DNA of 64,000 nt. Source: Imtechella halotolerans (GTDB lineage Bacteria; Bacteroidota; Bacteroidia; Flavobacteriales; Flavobacteriaceae). Below are positions 25,248-34,554 of this stretch, piece by piece. Made by a program: the position numbers and the translations under genes. The notes below the pieces were generated by a model. The model saw only the letters and a program-made list of their open reading frames with translations, was not told the DNA's origin and made no database searches. How positions within the stretch are numbered: position 1 is the stretch's first letter; every line of letters begins with the position of its first letter. The DNA is taken from the NCBI RefSeq assembly GCF_028743515.2, contig NZ_CP117969.2, positions 927,001-991,000 of the forward strand, in the 5' to 3' direction.

Positions 25248-25649
25248 TTATGATTTTGTAAAGTCTATGCTTGCAGAGTTTACACAATATCGCAATCCAC
25301 TTGAGGTAGGTCCATCATTGAAAACATGACCTAAATGGCCTCCACATTGTGAACAAACTATTTCAACACGCTGCATTCCGTGACTAACATCTTTCAGATA
25401 TTCAATGGCGCCATCGACGGCCTGATCAAAACTAGGCCATCCACAGCCACTCTCAAATTTTGATTGACTTTTAAAAAGTAATTGACCACATCCTAAACAA
25501 GAATACTCACCATTGTCAAAGTGAAGGTTGTATTTCCCAGTATGTGGAAATTCAGTGCCTTTTTGTCGTAAAATACGGTAGGACTCTGGTCCTAATTGAT
25601 CTTTCCAATCATCTTCAGATTTTCGAATAGGGTATAGGGGTTTATCCAT
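25248..25649 (-). CDS. msrB: Peptide-methionine (R)-S-oxide reductase, cytoplasmic
   Basis: A 133-residue MsrB with no signal peptide. The catalytic Cys is in the [11 protein letters not shown] motif near the C-terminus, the structural zinc is bound by two pairs, CLGCG and [12 protein letters not shown], and [11 protein letters not shown] matches the substrate-binding block. It reduces methionine-R-sulfoxide in proteins using thioredoxin, which ties it to TrxB. It starts inside the end of a second msrB, overlapping by 8 bases, so the two are translated from one mRNA. Confidence 0.95.
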   Translation of the reverse strand: MDKPLYPIRKSEDDWKDQLGPESYRILRQKGTEFPHTGKYNLHFDNGEYSCLGCGQLLFKSQSKFESGCGWPSFDQAVDGAIEYLKDVSHGMQRVEIVCSQCGGHLGHVFNDGPTSSGLRYCVNSASIDFTKS

Positions 25650-26160
25650 TGGTTTTAGGTTTAAATTTAAGAGCCGCAGAATTCACGCAATGACGTTTAC
25701 CTGTGGTTTTTCGAGGACCATCGTCAAAAACATGCCCTAAATGTCCTCCACAATTTTTACAATGAACTTCAAGTCGTTCCATTCCCAAAGAATGATCCCT
25801 TTCATAGGCCAGATTTTGTGATTCTCCACGATCAAATGCAGGCCAACCACTACCACTATCATATTTGTACTCTGAGCGATAAAGTAGTTTATCACAGGCC
25901 GCACAATGATATGTTCCTTCTTTGAAAAATTTATTATAAGGATTATTACCTGGCTTTTCAGTTCCCTTTTGACGAAGAACGTAATATTGTAAGGGTGTTA
26001 ATTGGGCCTTCCACTCTTGGTCTGTTTTGGCAGTAGACTTTTCAACAGGTCTTTTACTGCTCTGAGATTGGCATCCGATAGGTATTATAAAACAACCTAC
26101 AAGACATAAGAGTTGTAGCCGATGAATACTTTTTTTTAAGTTAAGATAACACGTTTTCAT
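25642..26160 (-). CDS. msrB: Peptide-methionine (R)-S-oxide reductase, lipoprotein form
   Basis: A 172-residue MsrB with an N-terminal extension: a positively charged start, a hydrophobic stretch and [16 protein letters not shown], in which IPIGC fits a lipobox, so it is probably anchored in the periplasm. The MsrB domain (about 45-168) is complete: CAACD and [12 protein letters not shown] for zinc and [11 protein letters not shown] for the catalytic Cys. It is close to the cytoplasmic MsrB next to it, so the pair covers both sides of the inner membrane. It overlaps the upstream hydrolase gene by 20 bases. Confidence 0.93.
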   Translation of the reverse strand: MKTCYLNLKKSIHRLQLLCLVGCFIIPIGCQSQSSKRPVEKSTAKTDQEWKAQLTPLQYYVLRQKGTEKPGNNPYNKFFKEGTYHCAACDKLLYRSEYKYDSGSGWPAFDRGESQNLAYERDHSLGMERLEVHCKNCGGHLGHVFDDGPRKTTGKRHCVNSAALKFKPKTNG

Positions 26161-27034
26161 GACAAGGTATTTTTACAAAAGACTCAATACGATTAATAAC
26201 AGACTTGTCGCCAAGTATTTTGCGATGTCCTAGTTGATTTGTGATCATGAGCTCCCCCTTTGGCAACTGTTGGTGAATGGAATAGGCCGCTTTTACAGGA
26301 ACTTCCATGTCATCTACATCATGAATTACTAAAACTGGTATGTGTACTTGTTTAGCAACCAAATGGGATGAAAAACTGTTCATAGGCTTACCTATACGTT
26401 TTTCAAAAATACGACTCATAGCCTGGCCAACTTCAGGTCTTAGCTTCATCCTTTCAATAAAATCATCCATAATGTCATCAATAACATCACCACTGCCTAT
26501 GGTAACTAATTTTGGAATGGGAAGTCCTTGATGAATAGCATTTAAAAGGGCCATTCCTCCCAAGGAGTGACCTATAGCGGCCATAAAAGGACCATGAGTT
26601 TTGTGTAGTTCATGTATTATAGCTACAAACTCCAACATATGAGTGGCCTTTCCTTGAGATTTTCCATGTCCTGGAGCATCAAAACTGACAGTACTATAGC
26701 CCATTTCCAGAAGTTTGTCAGCAATTTTTACTAACTGTGTTCCGCGACCACTCCAGCCATGAGACAATAGTATTTTTTTGTCGCTTGTGCCGTACTCATA
26801 AATTATTATTTCTTTTTGAATTGCCGGTACATAATAGTGTTTCTGAATACTTCCATTATCCATAGGAAGTTCCCTTTTAGGAACTTTGAATTTAAAGGGT
26901 GTATAGAAAAGCTTTGCGGCATAGTTTGCAGCCCATTGGATTGAGAAAAATTGTAACACTTTTCCAATAAAAATTAGTGGAGCCGGTATCTCAACTGTTT
27001 GTCTGTAATTCTTTGTAGGAGAGTTAGTTTGCAT
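26141..27034 (-). CDS. Alpha/beta hydrolase
   Basis: A 297-residue hydrolase. The nucleophile elbow is GHSLGGMALL (about residues 153-162), the oxyanion region is LSHGWSGRGT, and the acid and histidine are likely in VIHDVDDMEVP and LGHRKILGD. An N-terminal hydrophobic segment (LIFIGKVLQFFSIQWAANYA) may associate with the membrane. The substrate is unknown. It overlaps the lipoprotein msrB by 20 bases, which implies translational coupling in a three-gene operon with the two msrB genes. Confidence 0.85.
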   Translation of the reverse strand: MQTNSPTKNYRQTVEIPAPLIFIGKVLQFFSIQWAANYAAKLFYTPFKFKVPKRELPMDNGSIQKHYYVPAIQKEIIIYEYGTSDKKILLSHGWSGRGTQLVKIADKLLEMGYSTVSFDAPGHGKSQGKATHMLEFVAIIHELHKTHGPFMAAIGHSLGGMALLNAIHQGLPIPKLVTIGSGDVIDDIMDDFIERMKLRPEVGQAMSRIFEKRIGKPMNSFSSHLVAKQVHIPVLVIHDVDDMEVPVKAAYSIHQQLPKGELMITNQLGHRKILGDKSVINRIESFVKIPCHENVLS

Positions 27035-27226
27035 TTTATTGTTGAAAAATCAATGTGCAAGTTAGTAATTAATCCAAAAAGGTATTTAAATCTTTAGAAA
27101 GTATTAACGCTATCATATTTTCGAAAACAAGCTGATATTATATGGGTAACAATTGAATTTTAATAGTAGATTAATTCAAAAAAGGAAAGATATTTGTATT
27201 TTTAAAAGGAACTAAATTCTTTATGT

Positions 27227-28036
27227 ATGAAAAAGCTGATTTTATCTGCATCTCTTTTATTAATGGCGGTAGGATGCCAGACGAATCCATTTACTGGAAA
27301 GCAAACGTTCAATTTTTTAGGCAATGATTATCTTTTTCCAACATCTTTTGCTCAGTATGACCAATTTCTTAAAGAGCATAAGGTAATTACTGGTACACCA
27401 GAAGCTGCTATGATTACCAAGGTAGGAAAGCGTATTGCTACTGCAGCAGAACGATGGTTAAATGCCAATGGATATGAAGGATACCTTAAAGATTATCAGT
27501 GGGAATACAAATTAGTAGATGATAAAACCATAAACGCTTGGTGTATGCCAGGAGGTAAAATTGTATTCTACACAGGGATATTACCTATTACGCAATCAGA
27601 AACGGGAATTGCCGTTGTAATGGGACATGAAGTAGCGCATGCATTGGCAAATCATGGTGGGCAGCGTATGAGTGCTTCTATGGCACAACAAGGAATATCA
27701 GTTCTCGGTAATGTGGCAATAAAAGATGAAAAAACTTTGAATATTTTTAATCAATCCTATGGAATAGGAAGCACCTTAGGGGTGATGTTGCCCTTTAGCC
27801 GTAGTCATGAGACTCAGGCAGATCGTATTGGACTTCAAATTATGGCCATTGCAGGCTACAACCCAGATGAGGCAGCTGAATTATGGAAGCGTATGTCACA
27901 GGCGGGAGGACAAGCGCAACCGGAGATCTTGAGTACACACCCTTCTAATGAAACGCGTATCCGCAATTTGCAAGAATGGGCGCCCGCTGCAAAATCAGAA
28001 GCTGCTAAATATGGAGTAACTAGTTTTCAGAAGTAA
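27227..28036 (+). CDS. M48 family metallopeptidase, lipoprotein
   Basis: A 269-residue protein with a lipoprotein signal (LLLMAVGC, Cys17). The zinc site is HEVAHALANHG (about residues 139-149) with the third ligand Glu in SHETQADRIGL. This is the LoiP/YcaL-type periplasmic M48 protease of envelope quality control rather than membrane-embedded HtpX, because no other membrane segment is present. A TNPFTGK motif after the lipid Cys is typical of the family. It is followed after 34 bases by a terminator. Confidence 0.92.
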   Translation: MKKLILSASLLLMAVGCQTNPFTGKQTFNFLGNDYLFPTSFAQYDQFLKEHKVITGTPEAAMITKVGKRIATAAERWLNANGYEGYLKDYQWEYKLVDDKTINAWCMPGGKIVFYTGILPITQSETGIAVVMGHEVAHALANHGGQRMSASMAQQGISVLGNVAIKDEKTLNIFNQSYGIGSTLGVMLPFSRSHETQADRIGLQIMAIAGYNPDEAAELWKRMSQAGGQAQPEILSTHPSNETRIRNLQEWAPAAKSEAAKYGVTSFQK

Positions 28037-28067
28037 TTCATGCAAAAACAAATTAATTAGTATATTC

Positions 28068-28098
28068 GAAGCTGTTCATTAGAACAGCTTTTTCTTTT
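28068..28098 (+). terminator. Rho-independent terminator of the M48 gene
   Basis: Stem AGCTGTTC / GAACAGCT with a 4-base loop and the tail TTTTCTTTT. It ends 23 bases before the ATG of the transporter gene. Confidence 0.9.
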
Positions 28099-28120
28099 GA
28101 ACTTAACAAACCTAACTACT

Positions 28121-29434
28121 ATGAAACCTACCTTACCGAAGGGTCATCCAAAACTATTACATGCTTGGGCTTTTTATGATTGGGCGAACTCTGTCTATAG
28201 TTTAACAATAGTATCAGCCATTTTCCCTATTTTTTATGGAGCACTTTTTGCCATAAGAGGAAGTTCTCATATTGAGTTCTTAGGTTGGGAACTTAAAAGT
28301 ACCGCCTTAGTAAGTTTTGTAACAGCCTTAGCTTTTCTAGTGGTTGCAATTGGTTCACCACTTCTCAGTGGAATTGCTGACTATATGGGAAATAAAAAGC
28401 GATTCATGCAGTTTTACTGTACACTGGGTTCCTTATCTTGTATTGGATTATATTGGTTCTCTTTAGAAAATATATATGTAGGTATGTTTTTGTATTTTTT
28501 GGGGGTTATAGGTTTCTGGGGTAGTATTGTTTTTTATAACTCCTATTTGCCTGACATAGCGGATCCAGAACAACATGACGCCTTAAGTGCTAAAGGATAC
28601 ATATTAGGATATCTAGGAAGTGTGCTATTGTTGATTTTTAACTTGGCTATGGTGATGTATCCCAATGTGTTTGGTATTACAGGGAATGAGACAGAAGCTA
28701 GTATGAAAGCTATGAAGTATTCCTTTATTACTGTAGGTATTTGGTGGTTAACCTTTAGTCAGTATTCTTTTTATTATTTACCTAGAGGTCACAAAGGACC
28801 TAAAGTGACTAGAGATATTATATTTAATGGGTATAAGGAATTAAGAAAGGTGTGGGTAATGCTTAAGGCAGATAAACGTCTTAAACGGTATCTTTTAGCC
28901 TTTTTTGTTTTTAGTATGGCTGTGCAAACTGTAATGCTAGTTGCTACCTATTTTGGGGAACAAGAAATCCGATGGAGTGGAAGTGGTGAAAAAACTACCG
29001 GACTTATCGTTAGTATATTACTTATTCAATTAGTAGCGGCCATCGGTGCGAAGCTAACGGCGAAAGCCTCAAGTGTTTTTGGAAATATTCCAACTCTTAT
29101 CATTGTAAATGCCATTTGGTTGGTAATTTGTGTCATAGCTTATTTCATTACTCTTCCGATTCATTTTTACCTTACTGCTGTGATGGTTGGGTTGGTAATG
29201 GGAGGTATACAAGCCCTTGGAAGATCTACCTATTCTAAATTTTTACCGGTCACTATTGATACTACTTCTTTTTTTAGTTTTTATGATGTGGCTGAAAAAG
29301 TAGGAATCGTGGTAGGGATGCTAATCTATGGTTTTATCGACCAAATTACTGGTTCTATGAGAAATTCCGTACTTTTTTTAGTGGTTTTCTTTGCAATGGG
29401 TATCGTTTTGTTGCGTCGGGTACCTAAAAAGTAA
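28121..29434 (+). CDS. MFS transporter, UMF1 (Atg22-like) family
   Basis: A 437-residue membrane protein with about 12 helices. The N-terminal signature HAWAFYDWANSVYSLT is diagnostic of the UMF1 / Atg22-like family, and AKGYILGYLGS and GGIQALGRSTYSKFLP are further family blocks. The substrate in bacteria is not known; fungal relatives export amino acids from the vacuole. The start is placed at the ATG at 28121; the TTG at 28097 lies in the T-tract of the preceding terminator and is unlikely. Confidence 0.9.
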   Translation: MKPTLPKGHPKLLHAWAFYDWANSVYSLTIVSAIFPIFYGALFAIRGSSHIEFLGWELKSTALVSFVTALAFLVVAIGSPLLSGIADYMGNKKRFMQFYCTLGSLSCIGLYWFSLENIYVGMFLYFLGVIGFWGSIVFYNSYLPDIADPEQHDALSAKGYILGYLGSVLLLIFNLAMVMYPNVFGITGNETEASMKAMKYSFITVGIWWLTFSQYSFYYLPRGHKGPKVTRDIIFNGYKELRKVWVMLKADKRLKRYLLAFFVFSMAVQTVMLVATYFGEQEIRWSGSGEKTTGLIVSILLIQLVAAIGAKLTAKASSVFGNIPTLIIVNAIWLVICVIAYFITLPIHFYLTAVMVGLVMGGIQALGRSTYSKFLPVTIDTTSFFSFYDVAEKVGIVVGMLIYGFIDQITGSMRNSVLFLVVFFAMGIVLLRRVPKK

Positions 29435-29525
29435 GTAGATTCTTCTTTTCGTAGGTAGTTCATCTATTAACAGTTTTTTTTATACACTTTGCCGAATGAT
29501 AATGACCTAAGGTGCTAACACTCAC

Positions 29526-29533
29526 TACATTTG
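29526..29533 (+). promoter_or_regulatory. Bacteroidota -7 box of the DUF6252 lipoprotein gene
   Basis: TACATTTG fits TAnnTTTG exactly, 25 bases before the ATG. No -33 box at normal distance. Confidence 0.4.
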
Positions 29534-29558
29534 AGATGTCTGTTAAAATCTTATTGTC

Positions 29559-30044
29559 ATGAAATCAATCTTTTCAACCCTAGTAAATGTTGGTTTGGTA
29601 GTGCTTGTACTATGTACTTCATGTACTTCCGATAATCCAACTGAAGAATTGGCCGAGGCTCACTACCTAAAGGCAGTAGTAAATGGAAAACTATTTGTAG
29701 CCGATGAATCTAATGTGGTCGTGGCCAATAACCAATTGCATATAGTGGCGACCCATATGGAGAGTAGTACCTCCATTTTCTTTACATTAAATGCTAAGGA
29801 TACGGGTACTTATGTTTTGGGAGTTACTGAGGAGAATCTCCAGAACAATGTTGCAGGATACTTACAATCTGCCACAAAAAGTGGATACGTAACCACTTAT
29901 GCAGCCGGGAATATAGGTAGTGTCTCCATTGAACATTTCGATATTGAAAATAAAAACATTAGCGGGACCTTTAACTTTACCGCAAAAAATTCCGATTATC
30001 AATCAATAACTATAAAGGATGGTGAATTTCAGATTCAATATTAG
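29559..30044 (+). CDS. DUF6252-like lipoprotein of unknown function
   Basis: A 161-residue protein with a lipoprotein signal (VLVLCTSCTS, acylated Cys at about 24). The mature part starts with AVVNGKLFVAD, then alternating strands and ISGTFNFTAKNS near the end, the pattern of the small DUF6252 beta proteins of Bacteroidota. No catalytic residues are seen. Its stop shares bases with the stop of the convergent serine dehydratase gene (TTAG). Confidence 0.7.
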   Translation: MKSIFSTLVNVGLVVLVLCTSCTSDNPTEELAEAHYLKAVVNGKLFVADESNVVVANNQLHIVATHMESSTSIFFTLNAKDTGTYVLGVTEENLQNNVAGYLQSATKSGYVTTYAAGNIGSVSIEHFDIENKNISGTFNFTAKNSDYQSITIKDGEFQIQY

Positions 30045-31462
30045 CAATCTGAAAGGTTAACAGCCACAGCTAATCCTCCTTCTGAAGTTTCTTTGTATTT
30101 AGTATTCATATCCTTGGCGGTTTCCCACATGGTATTGACTACTTTGTCCAAAGGAACTTTTACATTTTTAGGATCGGTCTCTAATGCAAGTTCTGCAGCA
30201 TTTATGGCCTTAATGGCTCCCATAGTATTACGTTCAATACATGGTACTTGTACCAAACCTCCAATGGGATCACAGGTAAGACCCAGATGATGTTCCATTG
30301 CAATTTCTGCTGCAATCATCACCTGCTCTGGTGAGCCTCCCATTAATTCACATAATGCAGCTGCGGCCATAGCTGAAGATACTCCAATCTCTGCTTGGCA
30401 GCCTCCCATTGCCGCAGATATAGTAGCTCCCTTTTTAAAGATACTTCCTATTTCACCTGCAACCATTAAAAATTGCTTTATATGAGACTCATCGGCTTGA
30501 TGATTTTCAATTACCATATAATACATCAATACAGCTGGAATAACACCAGCGCTTCCGTTGGTTGGAGCAGTAACTACACGCCCAAGAGAGGCGTTTACTT
30601 CATTTACAGCCAAGGCAAAACAACTAACCCATTTAAGGATTTGGCGAAACTTTACTTCAGTTTTTCGAATCGTTTCTAGCCATGATTGAGGGTTGTCGTA
30701 GGGTAATACACCAATAAGATTTTTATGAAGATCATAGGCTCTACGACGTACATTAAGACCTCCTGGTAGGGTACCTTCAGTGTGACAACCAATGTATATA
30801 CATTCAAGCATGGTATTCCAAATACGCAATAGTTCAAAATGAATTTCTTCTTCGCTACGCATGGATTTTTCATTCTCATATACAATTTCAGAAATCATTT
30901 TGTTTTCACTTAAACAGAATTCTAAAAGTTCTTTACCGTTATGAACCGGATAAGGGAATGTATTTACAATGGCTTCGTTACTTGTGTCATCAGCGGTGTC
31001 TTCTTTGACAACAAACCCACCACCTATAGAGTAGAAGGTAGCCTTATGTATTCCTTTATCCGTATAGGCGGTAAAGGAAAGTCCATTGGCATGAAAAGGA
31101 AGAAACTCTCTATGAAACACAATATCCGAGTCTTGATTAAAAGGAATAATTATTTCGTTCCCTAAATAAAGCTCATTTTTATTCTTAATTGCAGAAATGA
31201 TAACGTCAATACTCTCGACAGGAATGTATTCCGGATCAGCTCCACTTAGTCCTAACATCACAGCTAGGTCCGTGGCATGTCCTTTACCGGTAAGTGATAG
31301 GGAACCGTAAAGATCTACCGTGACTCTGTTGACATGGTCAATCCATTCCTTGGCTTGTAATTCGCCAACAAATTTTTCAGCAGCTCTCCAAGGCCCAAGC
31401 GTATGTGAAGACGAAGGACCAATTCCAATTTTCAGCATATCAAAAACACTGATACATTCCAT
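30041..31462 (-). CDS. sdaA: L-serine ammonia-lyase, single-chain iron-sulfur type
   Basis: A 473-residue enzyme that converts L-serine to pyruvate and ammonia. The N-terminal domain ([20 protein letters not shown]) and the C-terminal catalytic domain are fused, as in E. coli SdaA. Cysteines for the [4Fe-4S] cluster are in [17 protein letters not shown] and [12 protein letters not shown]. The turn [11 protein letters not shown] is the family's phosphate- and substrate-binding block. It is a single gene in this strand, 68 bases upstream of the next minus-strand gene. Confidence 0.95.
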   Translation of the reverse strand: MECISVFDMLKIGIGPSSSHTLGPWRAAEKFVGELQAKEWIDHVNRVTVDLYGSLSLTGKGHATDLAVMLGLSGADPEYIPVESIDVIISAIKNKNELYLGNEIIIPFNQDSDIVFHREFLPFHANGLSFTAYTDKGIHKATFYSIGGGFVVKEDTADDTSNEAIVNTFPYPVHNGKELLEFCLSENKMISEIVYENEKSMRSEEEIHFELLRIWNTMLECIYIGCHTEGTLPGGLNVRRRAYDLHKNLIGVLPYDNPQSWLETIRKTEVKFRQILKWVSCFALAVNEVNASLGRVVTAPTNGSAGVIPAVLMYYMVIENHQADESHIKQFLMVAGEIGSIFKKGATISAAMGGCQAEIGVSSAMAAAALCELMGGSPEQVMIAAEIAMEHHLGLTCDPIGGLVQVPCIERNTMGAIKAINAAELALETDPKNVKVPLDKVVNTMWETAKDMNTKYKETSEGGLAVAVNLSDC

Positions 31463-31530
31463 AGTGACGATAACGTTATAGTTAAAGGCAAATATAGCCG
31501 TTTTTTTCTTGAGTAGTTCTAGGTGTTACT

Positions 31531-32106
31531 TTATAATGTCTTAAGGAATGCCAATAATTTATCAATGGCTATGGCTCTGTGACTTATACGATTTTTTATT
31601 TCAGGTGGCAATTCTGCAAATGTTTGATCATAGCCTAAAGGTTGGAAAACAGGATCATATCCAAAACCATTAATCCCCCTTTTTTTGGTGGTAATTTCTC
31701 CCTTAATAATACCTTCAAAATAGTGTATCTTACCATTCAGTTGTAAAGCTATCACTGTGATAAATTGAGCTTCACGTTGTTCTACTCCTTCTAAATTTTT
31801 AAGTAATAGATCTATATTGTCTTCTCCATTTTTAGCATCTTTGGCATATCTAGCCGAATAGACTCCAGGTGCTCCATCTAAAGCTATCACTTCAAGACCG
31901 CTGTCATCGGCAAAACAGTCTAATTGGTATTGTTTATATACATAATTCGCTTTTAATTCCGCATTTCCGTGGAAGGTAGTAGCAGTTTCAGGAATGTCAT
32001 CGTGGCAGTTAATATCATTTAAACTGACTAAGGTAATACCAGAAGGCATGATAGCCTGAACTTCTTCTAATTTATGCTGGTTATGGGTTGCAAATACCAA
32101 TTTCAT
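31531..32106 (-). CDS. rdgB: Non-canonical purine NTP pyrophosphatase (dITP/XTP)
   Basis: A 191-residue Ham1-type enzyme that removes dITP and XTP from the nucleotide pool. It begins [16 protein letters not shown], the family's N-terminal substrate block, and contains [21 protein letters not shown] and [10 protein letters not shown]. An extended reading from 32166 adds 20 residues without family similarity, so the ATG at 32106 is chosen. The terminator of the head-GIN gene lies directly upstream, so this gene needs its own promoter or read-through. Confidence 0.94.
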   Translation of the reverse strand: MKLVFATHNQHKLEEVQAIMPSGITLVSLNDINCHDDIPETATTFHGNAELKANYVYKQYQLDCFADDSGLEVIALDGAPGVYSARYAKDAKNGEDNIDLLLKNLEGVEQREAQFITVIALQLNGKIHYFEGIIKGEITTKKRGINGFGYDPVFQPLGYDQTFAELPPEIKNRISHRAIAIDKLLAFLKTL

Positions 32107-32141
32107 AGTGTAAGGTCTTTTTTGCAAAGATATTGAACTAT

Positions 32142-32183
32142 ATAAAAAACCACCCAATTGCTTCATTACAAAAGGGTGGTTTA
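32142..32183 (-). terminator. Rho-independent terminator of the sigma / head-GIN operon
   Basis: Stem AAACCACCC (32147-32155) with GGGTGGTTT (32174-32182), loop 18 bases, followed on the minus strand by TTTTTTATA. It lies 20 bases after the head-GIN stop. Confidence 0.85.
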
Positions 32184-32202
32184 AGTTTTGTTAAGTGCTT
32201 TA

Positions 32203-32919
32203 TTACATTTTTTTTATTTTCCCTGAACCCGCTACACTAGTATCTTCTTTTGCTGGATTTCCACTAATATAAATATTTCCAGAGCCGGCTACTTTTGCTT
32301 TTAATTCCTCACTGGCATGTACATAGGCACTTCCTGAACCAGCAATGGCCACTTTCGCTTTTTTGGAATTTAAATCAGTGGCCTTAATACTTCCCGATCC
32401 TGCTACTTCAGCTTCAATGTAATGAGTTGTCCCCTTCATATTGATACTCCCAGATCCTGCGATATTGCTATGTGTTTCTTGTGCTTCAATGGAAATATTA
32501 ATAGTTCCTGAGCCCGCTGCAGTGCATTTGAAATTTGTTGATTTTAATGTGAAATCGGATCTGATACTCCCTGATCCTGCCAGACTTACCTTTTCGATTT
32601 CATTAATAGGAATAGTAACCTTCATTTTTTTTCGAGACTTTATATTGGCATTGTCTTTAATTCGAACTGAAAGTCCATTGTTTTTAACTTCGGTCACTAT
32701 GTATTCCATAAGATTTTCTTCAGCTTCAATAGTCAACGCTCCTTCCTTTCCAGAAACCAGTACTACCTCAAATGGGCCTCCTACATTGACTGCATTATAA
32801 TAACTGGTATTTCGTTTTTCAACAGTGACAACTCCATTGCCTTCGATTCGTTTTTGAAACCATTGGGCCTGTACTGTACTTATGGTAGCAAGCAAACAGA
32901 TTAAAATTAATTTTTTCAT
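32203..32919 (-). CDS. Head-GIN (DUF2807) exported protein with AGSG turn repeats
   Basis: A 238-residue protein with a signal peptide (MKKLILICLLATISTVQAQ, no lipobox). After a first domain (VGGPFEVVLVSGKEGALTIEA) the C-terminal half has the turn AGSG at residues 114, 135, 154, 173, 193, 211 and 230, spacing 18-21. The spacing is almost identical to the SSG repeat of the paralogue at 12164. A beta-helix with identical turns is the simplest reading. It is the last gene of the sigma-factor operon, 29 bases after the previous gene, and is followed by a terminator. Confidence 0.85.
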   Translation of the reverse strand: MKKLILICLLATISTVQAQWFQKRIEGNGVVTVEKRNTSYYNAVNVGGPFEVVLVSGKEGALTIEAEENLMEYIVTEVKNNGLSVRIKDNANIKSRKKMKVTIPINEIEKVSLAGSGSIRSDFTLKSTNFKCTAAGSGTINISIEAQETHSNIAGSGSINMKGTTHYIEAEVAGSGSIKATDLNSKKAKVAIAGSGSAYVHASEELKAKVAGSGNIYISGNPAKEDTSVAGSGKIKKM

Positions 32920-32948
32920 AATTAGTTCGATTTTTATTGATGATTAAT

Positions 32949-34016
32949 TTATAGTTTTCTAAGGGTGACTCCCCCGTATTCACTATCGATAGATAAAGTA
33001 GCGGATCCAGAAAGGTGTTCTCCCTCGCAATATTTGCTGGTATTTGTGGTATTCTTTTTTTGAATATCTAACTCTTCATCTCCTTTTAGTCCGGCATATT
33101 TTAAGTTGATATTAAATTTAAACGACCATTGGGGCTGATAACCTAGCTGTATGGATGTATATCTGGAATTAATAGCGACAGAATTAGTAGCCTTTGTTAC
33201 TTCATCAATCTTTATAGAGCCATAGGAAGCCTCCAGTTTAGCAAATTGATTAATCTTTCCTAAACGAAGTGTGAGATAGTCGAAATTACCCGAGATGTAA
33301 TCAACGTCATCAACAGTTAAATTTCCATAATCTGTATTAAACGAGAGATAATCTATCCTATCAATTTTAGCATTGGTATAATCAGCATTAAGGTCTATTT
33401 TCCCAGCCTTTTCTAGTATAAATCCGGAATAGTCAGCATTGATTTTGCCATTTTTCATAAAGCCTATAACGGACCTTGAAGTGTAGTCAAAATTTAACAC
33501 GTTATGATCTCCCCAAAGTTCACCGATATCCAGACGTCCATAATTACATATAATAGTTGCTGTGTTATTTAGTTTGTTGAGTTGTATACTACCATAATTA
33601 TTCTTCAGGTCAGCTCGGTTGGTCACGGGCACTTTTATAATGTAATTTATTTCCATGTTTACATTATTGTTTTTCCAACCCCATTTCCAATTACTTTCCT
33701 TAATGTTAGTAGAGGCTGAAACCATGGATGGATTATGCTCAAAAAGAACATCGATTTCACTTAAGCGTTGTGTAACTTTAGATTCATCATTCCCATTGGT
33801 TGTTATGTGAACTTCAATTACTGTTCTTGACTGATCCCAGGAAGTAATATGGAGATTCCCATATTTATTGTTTATTTTCAATAAGGCATCCTTATTAACT
33901 GTAAATTCCTTTTTTATGGTTTTTTCCTTGGTATATTTACCATTCATCTTTCCATTAGCTAGTAAAGAAAGGGGAAGTACGAGTAAGATTAGTGCTATTT
34001 TATAGTATGTTTTCAT
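32949..34016 (-). CDS. Exported DUF4097-like protein with tyrosine-ladder repeats
   Basis: A 355-residue protein with a signal peptide (LILLVLPLSLLANG). From residue 141 on, a short motif with Tyr then Gly, Thr or Ser recurs at Tyr141, 159, 178, 196, 213, 230, 247, 265 and 286, spacing 17-21, with further copies at 307 and 347; an isolated copy is at Tyr52. This looks like a beta-helix or solenoid in which tyrosines stack. It fits the adhesin-like DUF4097 group; the function is unknown. It overlaps the anti-sigma-like gene by 17 bases, so the protein's synthesis is coupled to the sigma operon. Confidence 0.75.
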   Translation of the reverse strand: MKTYYKIALILLVLPLSLLANGKMNGKYTKEKTIKKEFTVNKDALLKINNKYGNLHITSWDQSRTVIEVHITTNGNDESKVTQRLSEIDVLFEHNPSMVSASTNIKESNWKWGWKNNNVNMEINYIIKVPVTNRADLKNNYGSIQLNKLNNTATIICNYGRLDIGELWGDHNVLNFDYTSRSVIGFMKNGKINADYSGFILEKAGKIDLNADYTNAKIDRIDYLSFNTDYGNLTVDDVDYISGNFDYLTLRLGKINQFAKLEASYGSIKIDEVTKATNSVAINSRYTSIQLGYQPQWSFKFNINLKYAGLKGDEELDIQKKNTTNTSKYCEGEHLSGSATLSIDSEYGGVTLRKL

Positions 34017-34554
34017 TGGGATTTAGTTTAATTTGTTTTACTTCTTCTATTTTATCCAGAACAGTGGTAAGTAGGTCAATACGCATTTGGAAATTTGCTA
34101 TCATGGCTTGTATGATTCTTTTATCCTCTCCTTTTGTTACTAGTTCATCTTTTAAAAGGGAATAATCATATTCTATTTTTTCCAGTTGTTGTAAGGCATC
34201 AGATATTAATTGTTTGGTTTCTGGGGATTGTTCTTGTTCTAACTTGGTTACCTCTTGACGAATCACATTCGAAAAATACAGTTGAGATTGATACATCTCT
34301 GGTGATACTGAGGCTAAATCAGGTTCCTTTTGAATTGAGTAGCCCATAATTCCTAAGGAGACAAGGGCAACAAAACTTGCTGCTATGGAAAGTGATTTCC
34401 ACCAATTAAATGTGCTTTTTTTCGGTGTATCAGCACTATTTTCTAGTCTAGCCATAAACCGTTCTCGGTGGCCTGTCATCGGCTCCTGGGTGTTCCAATT
34501 GGAATCGTCCTGTTGGCTAAACAACTCTTTAAAATGATCTCTTTCTAGTTCCAT
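34000..34554 (-). CDS. Single-pass membrane protein, probable anti-sigma factor
   Basis: A 184-residue protein with a cytoplasmic N-terminus (ELFSQQDDSNWNTQEPMTGH, then RERFMARLE), one membrane helix at about 48-69 and a long helical, probably coiled-coil, part outside (residues 85-180). This layout, together with its place directly after a sigma factor with a 10-base overlap, suggests an anti-sigma factor that would release the sigma factor on an envelope signal. It lacks the zinc-binding HxxxCxxC motif, so it is not a classic ZAS protein. The helical domain may sense a ligand or a misfolded protein. Confidence 0.6.
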   Translation of the reverse strand: MELERDHFKELFSQQDDSNWNTQEPMTGHRERFMARLENSADTPKKSTFNWWKSLSIAASFVALVSLGIMGYSIQKEPDLASVSPEMYQSQLYFSNVIRQEVTKLEQEQSPETKQLISDALQQLEKIEYDYSLLKDELVTKGEDKRIIQAMIANFQMRIDLLTTVLDKIEEVKQIKLNPNENIL

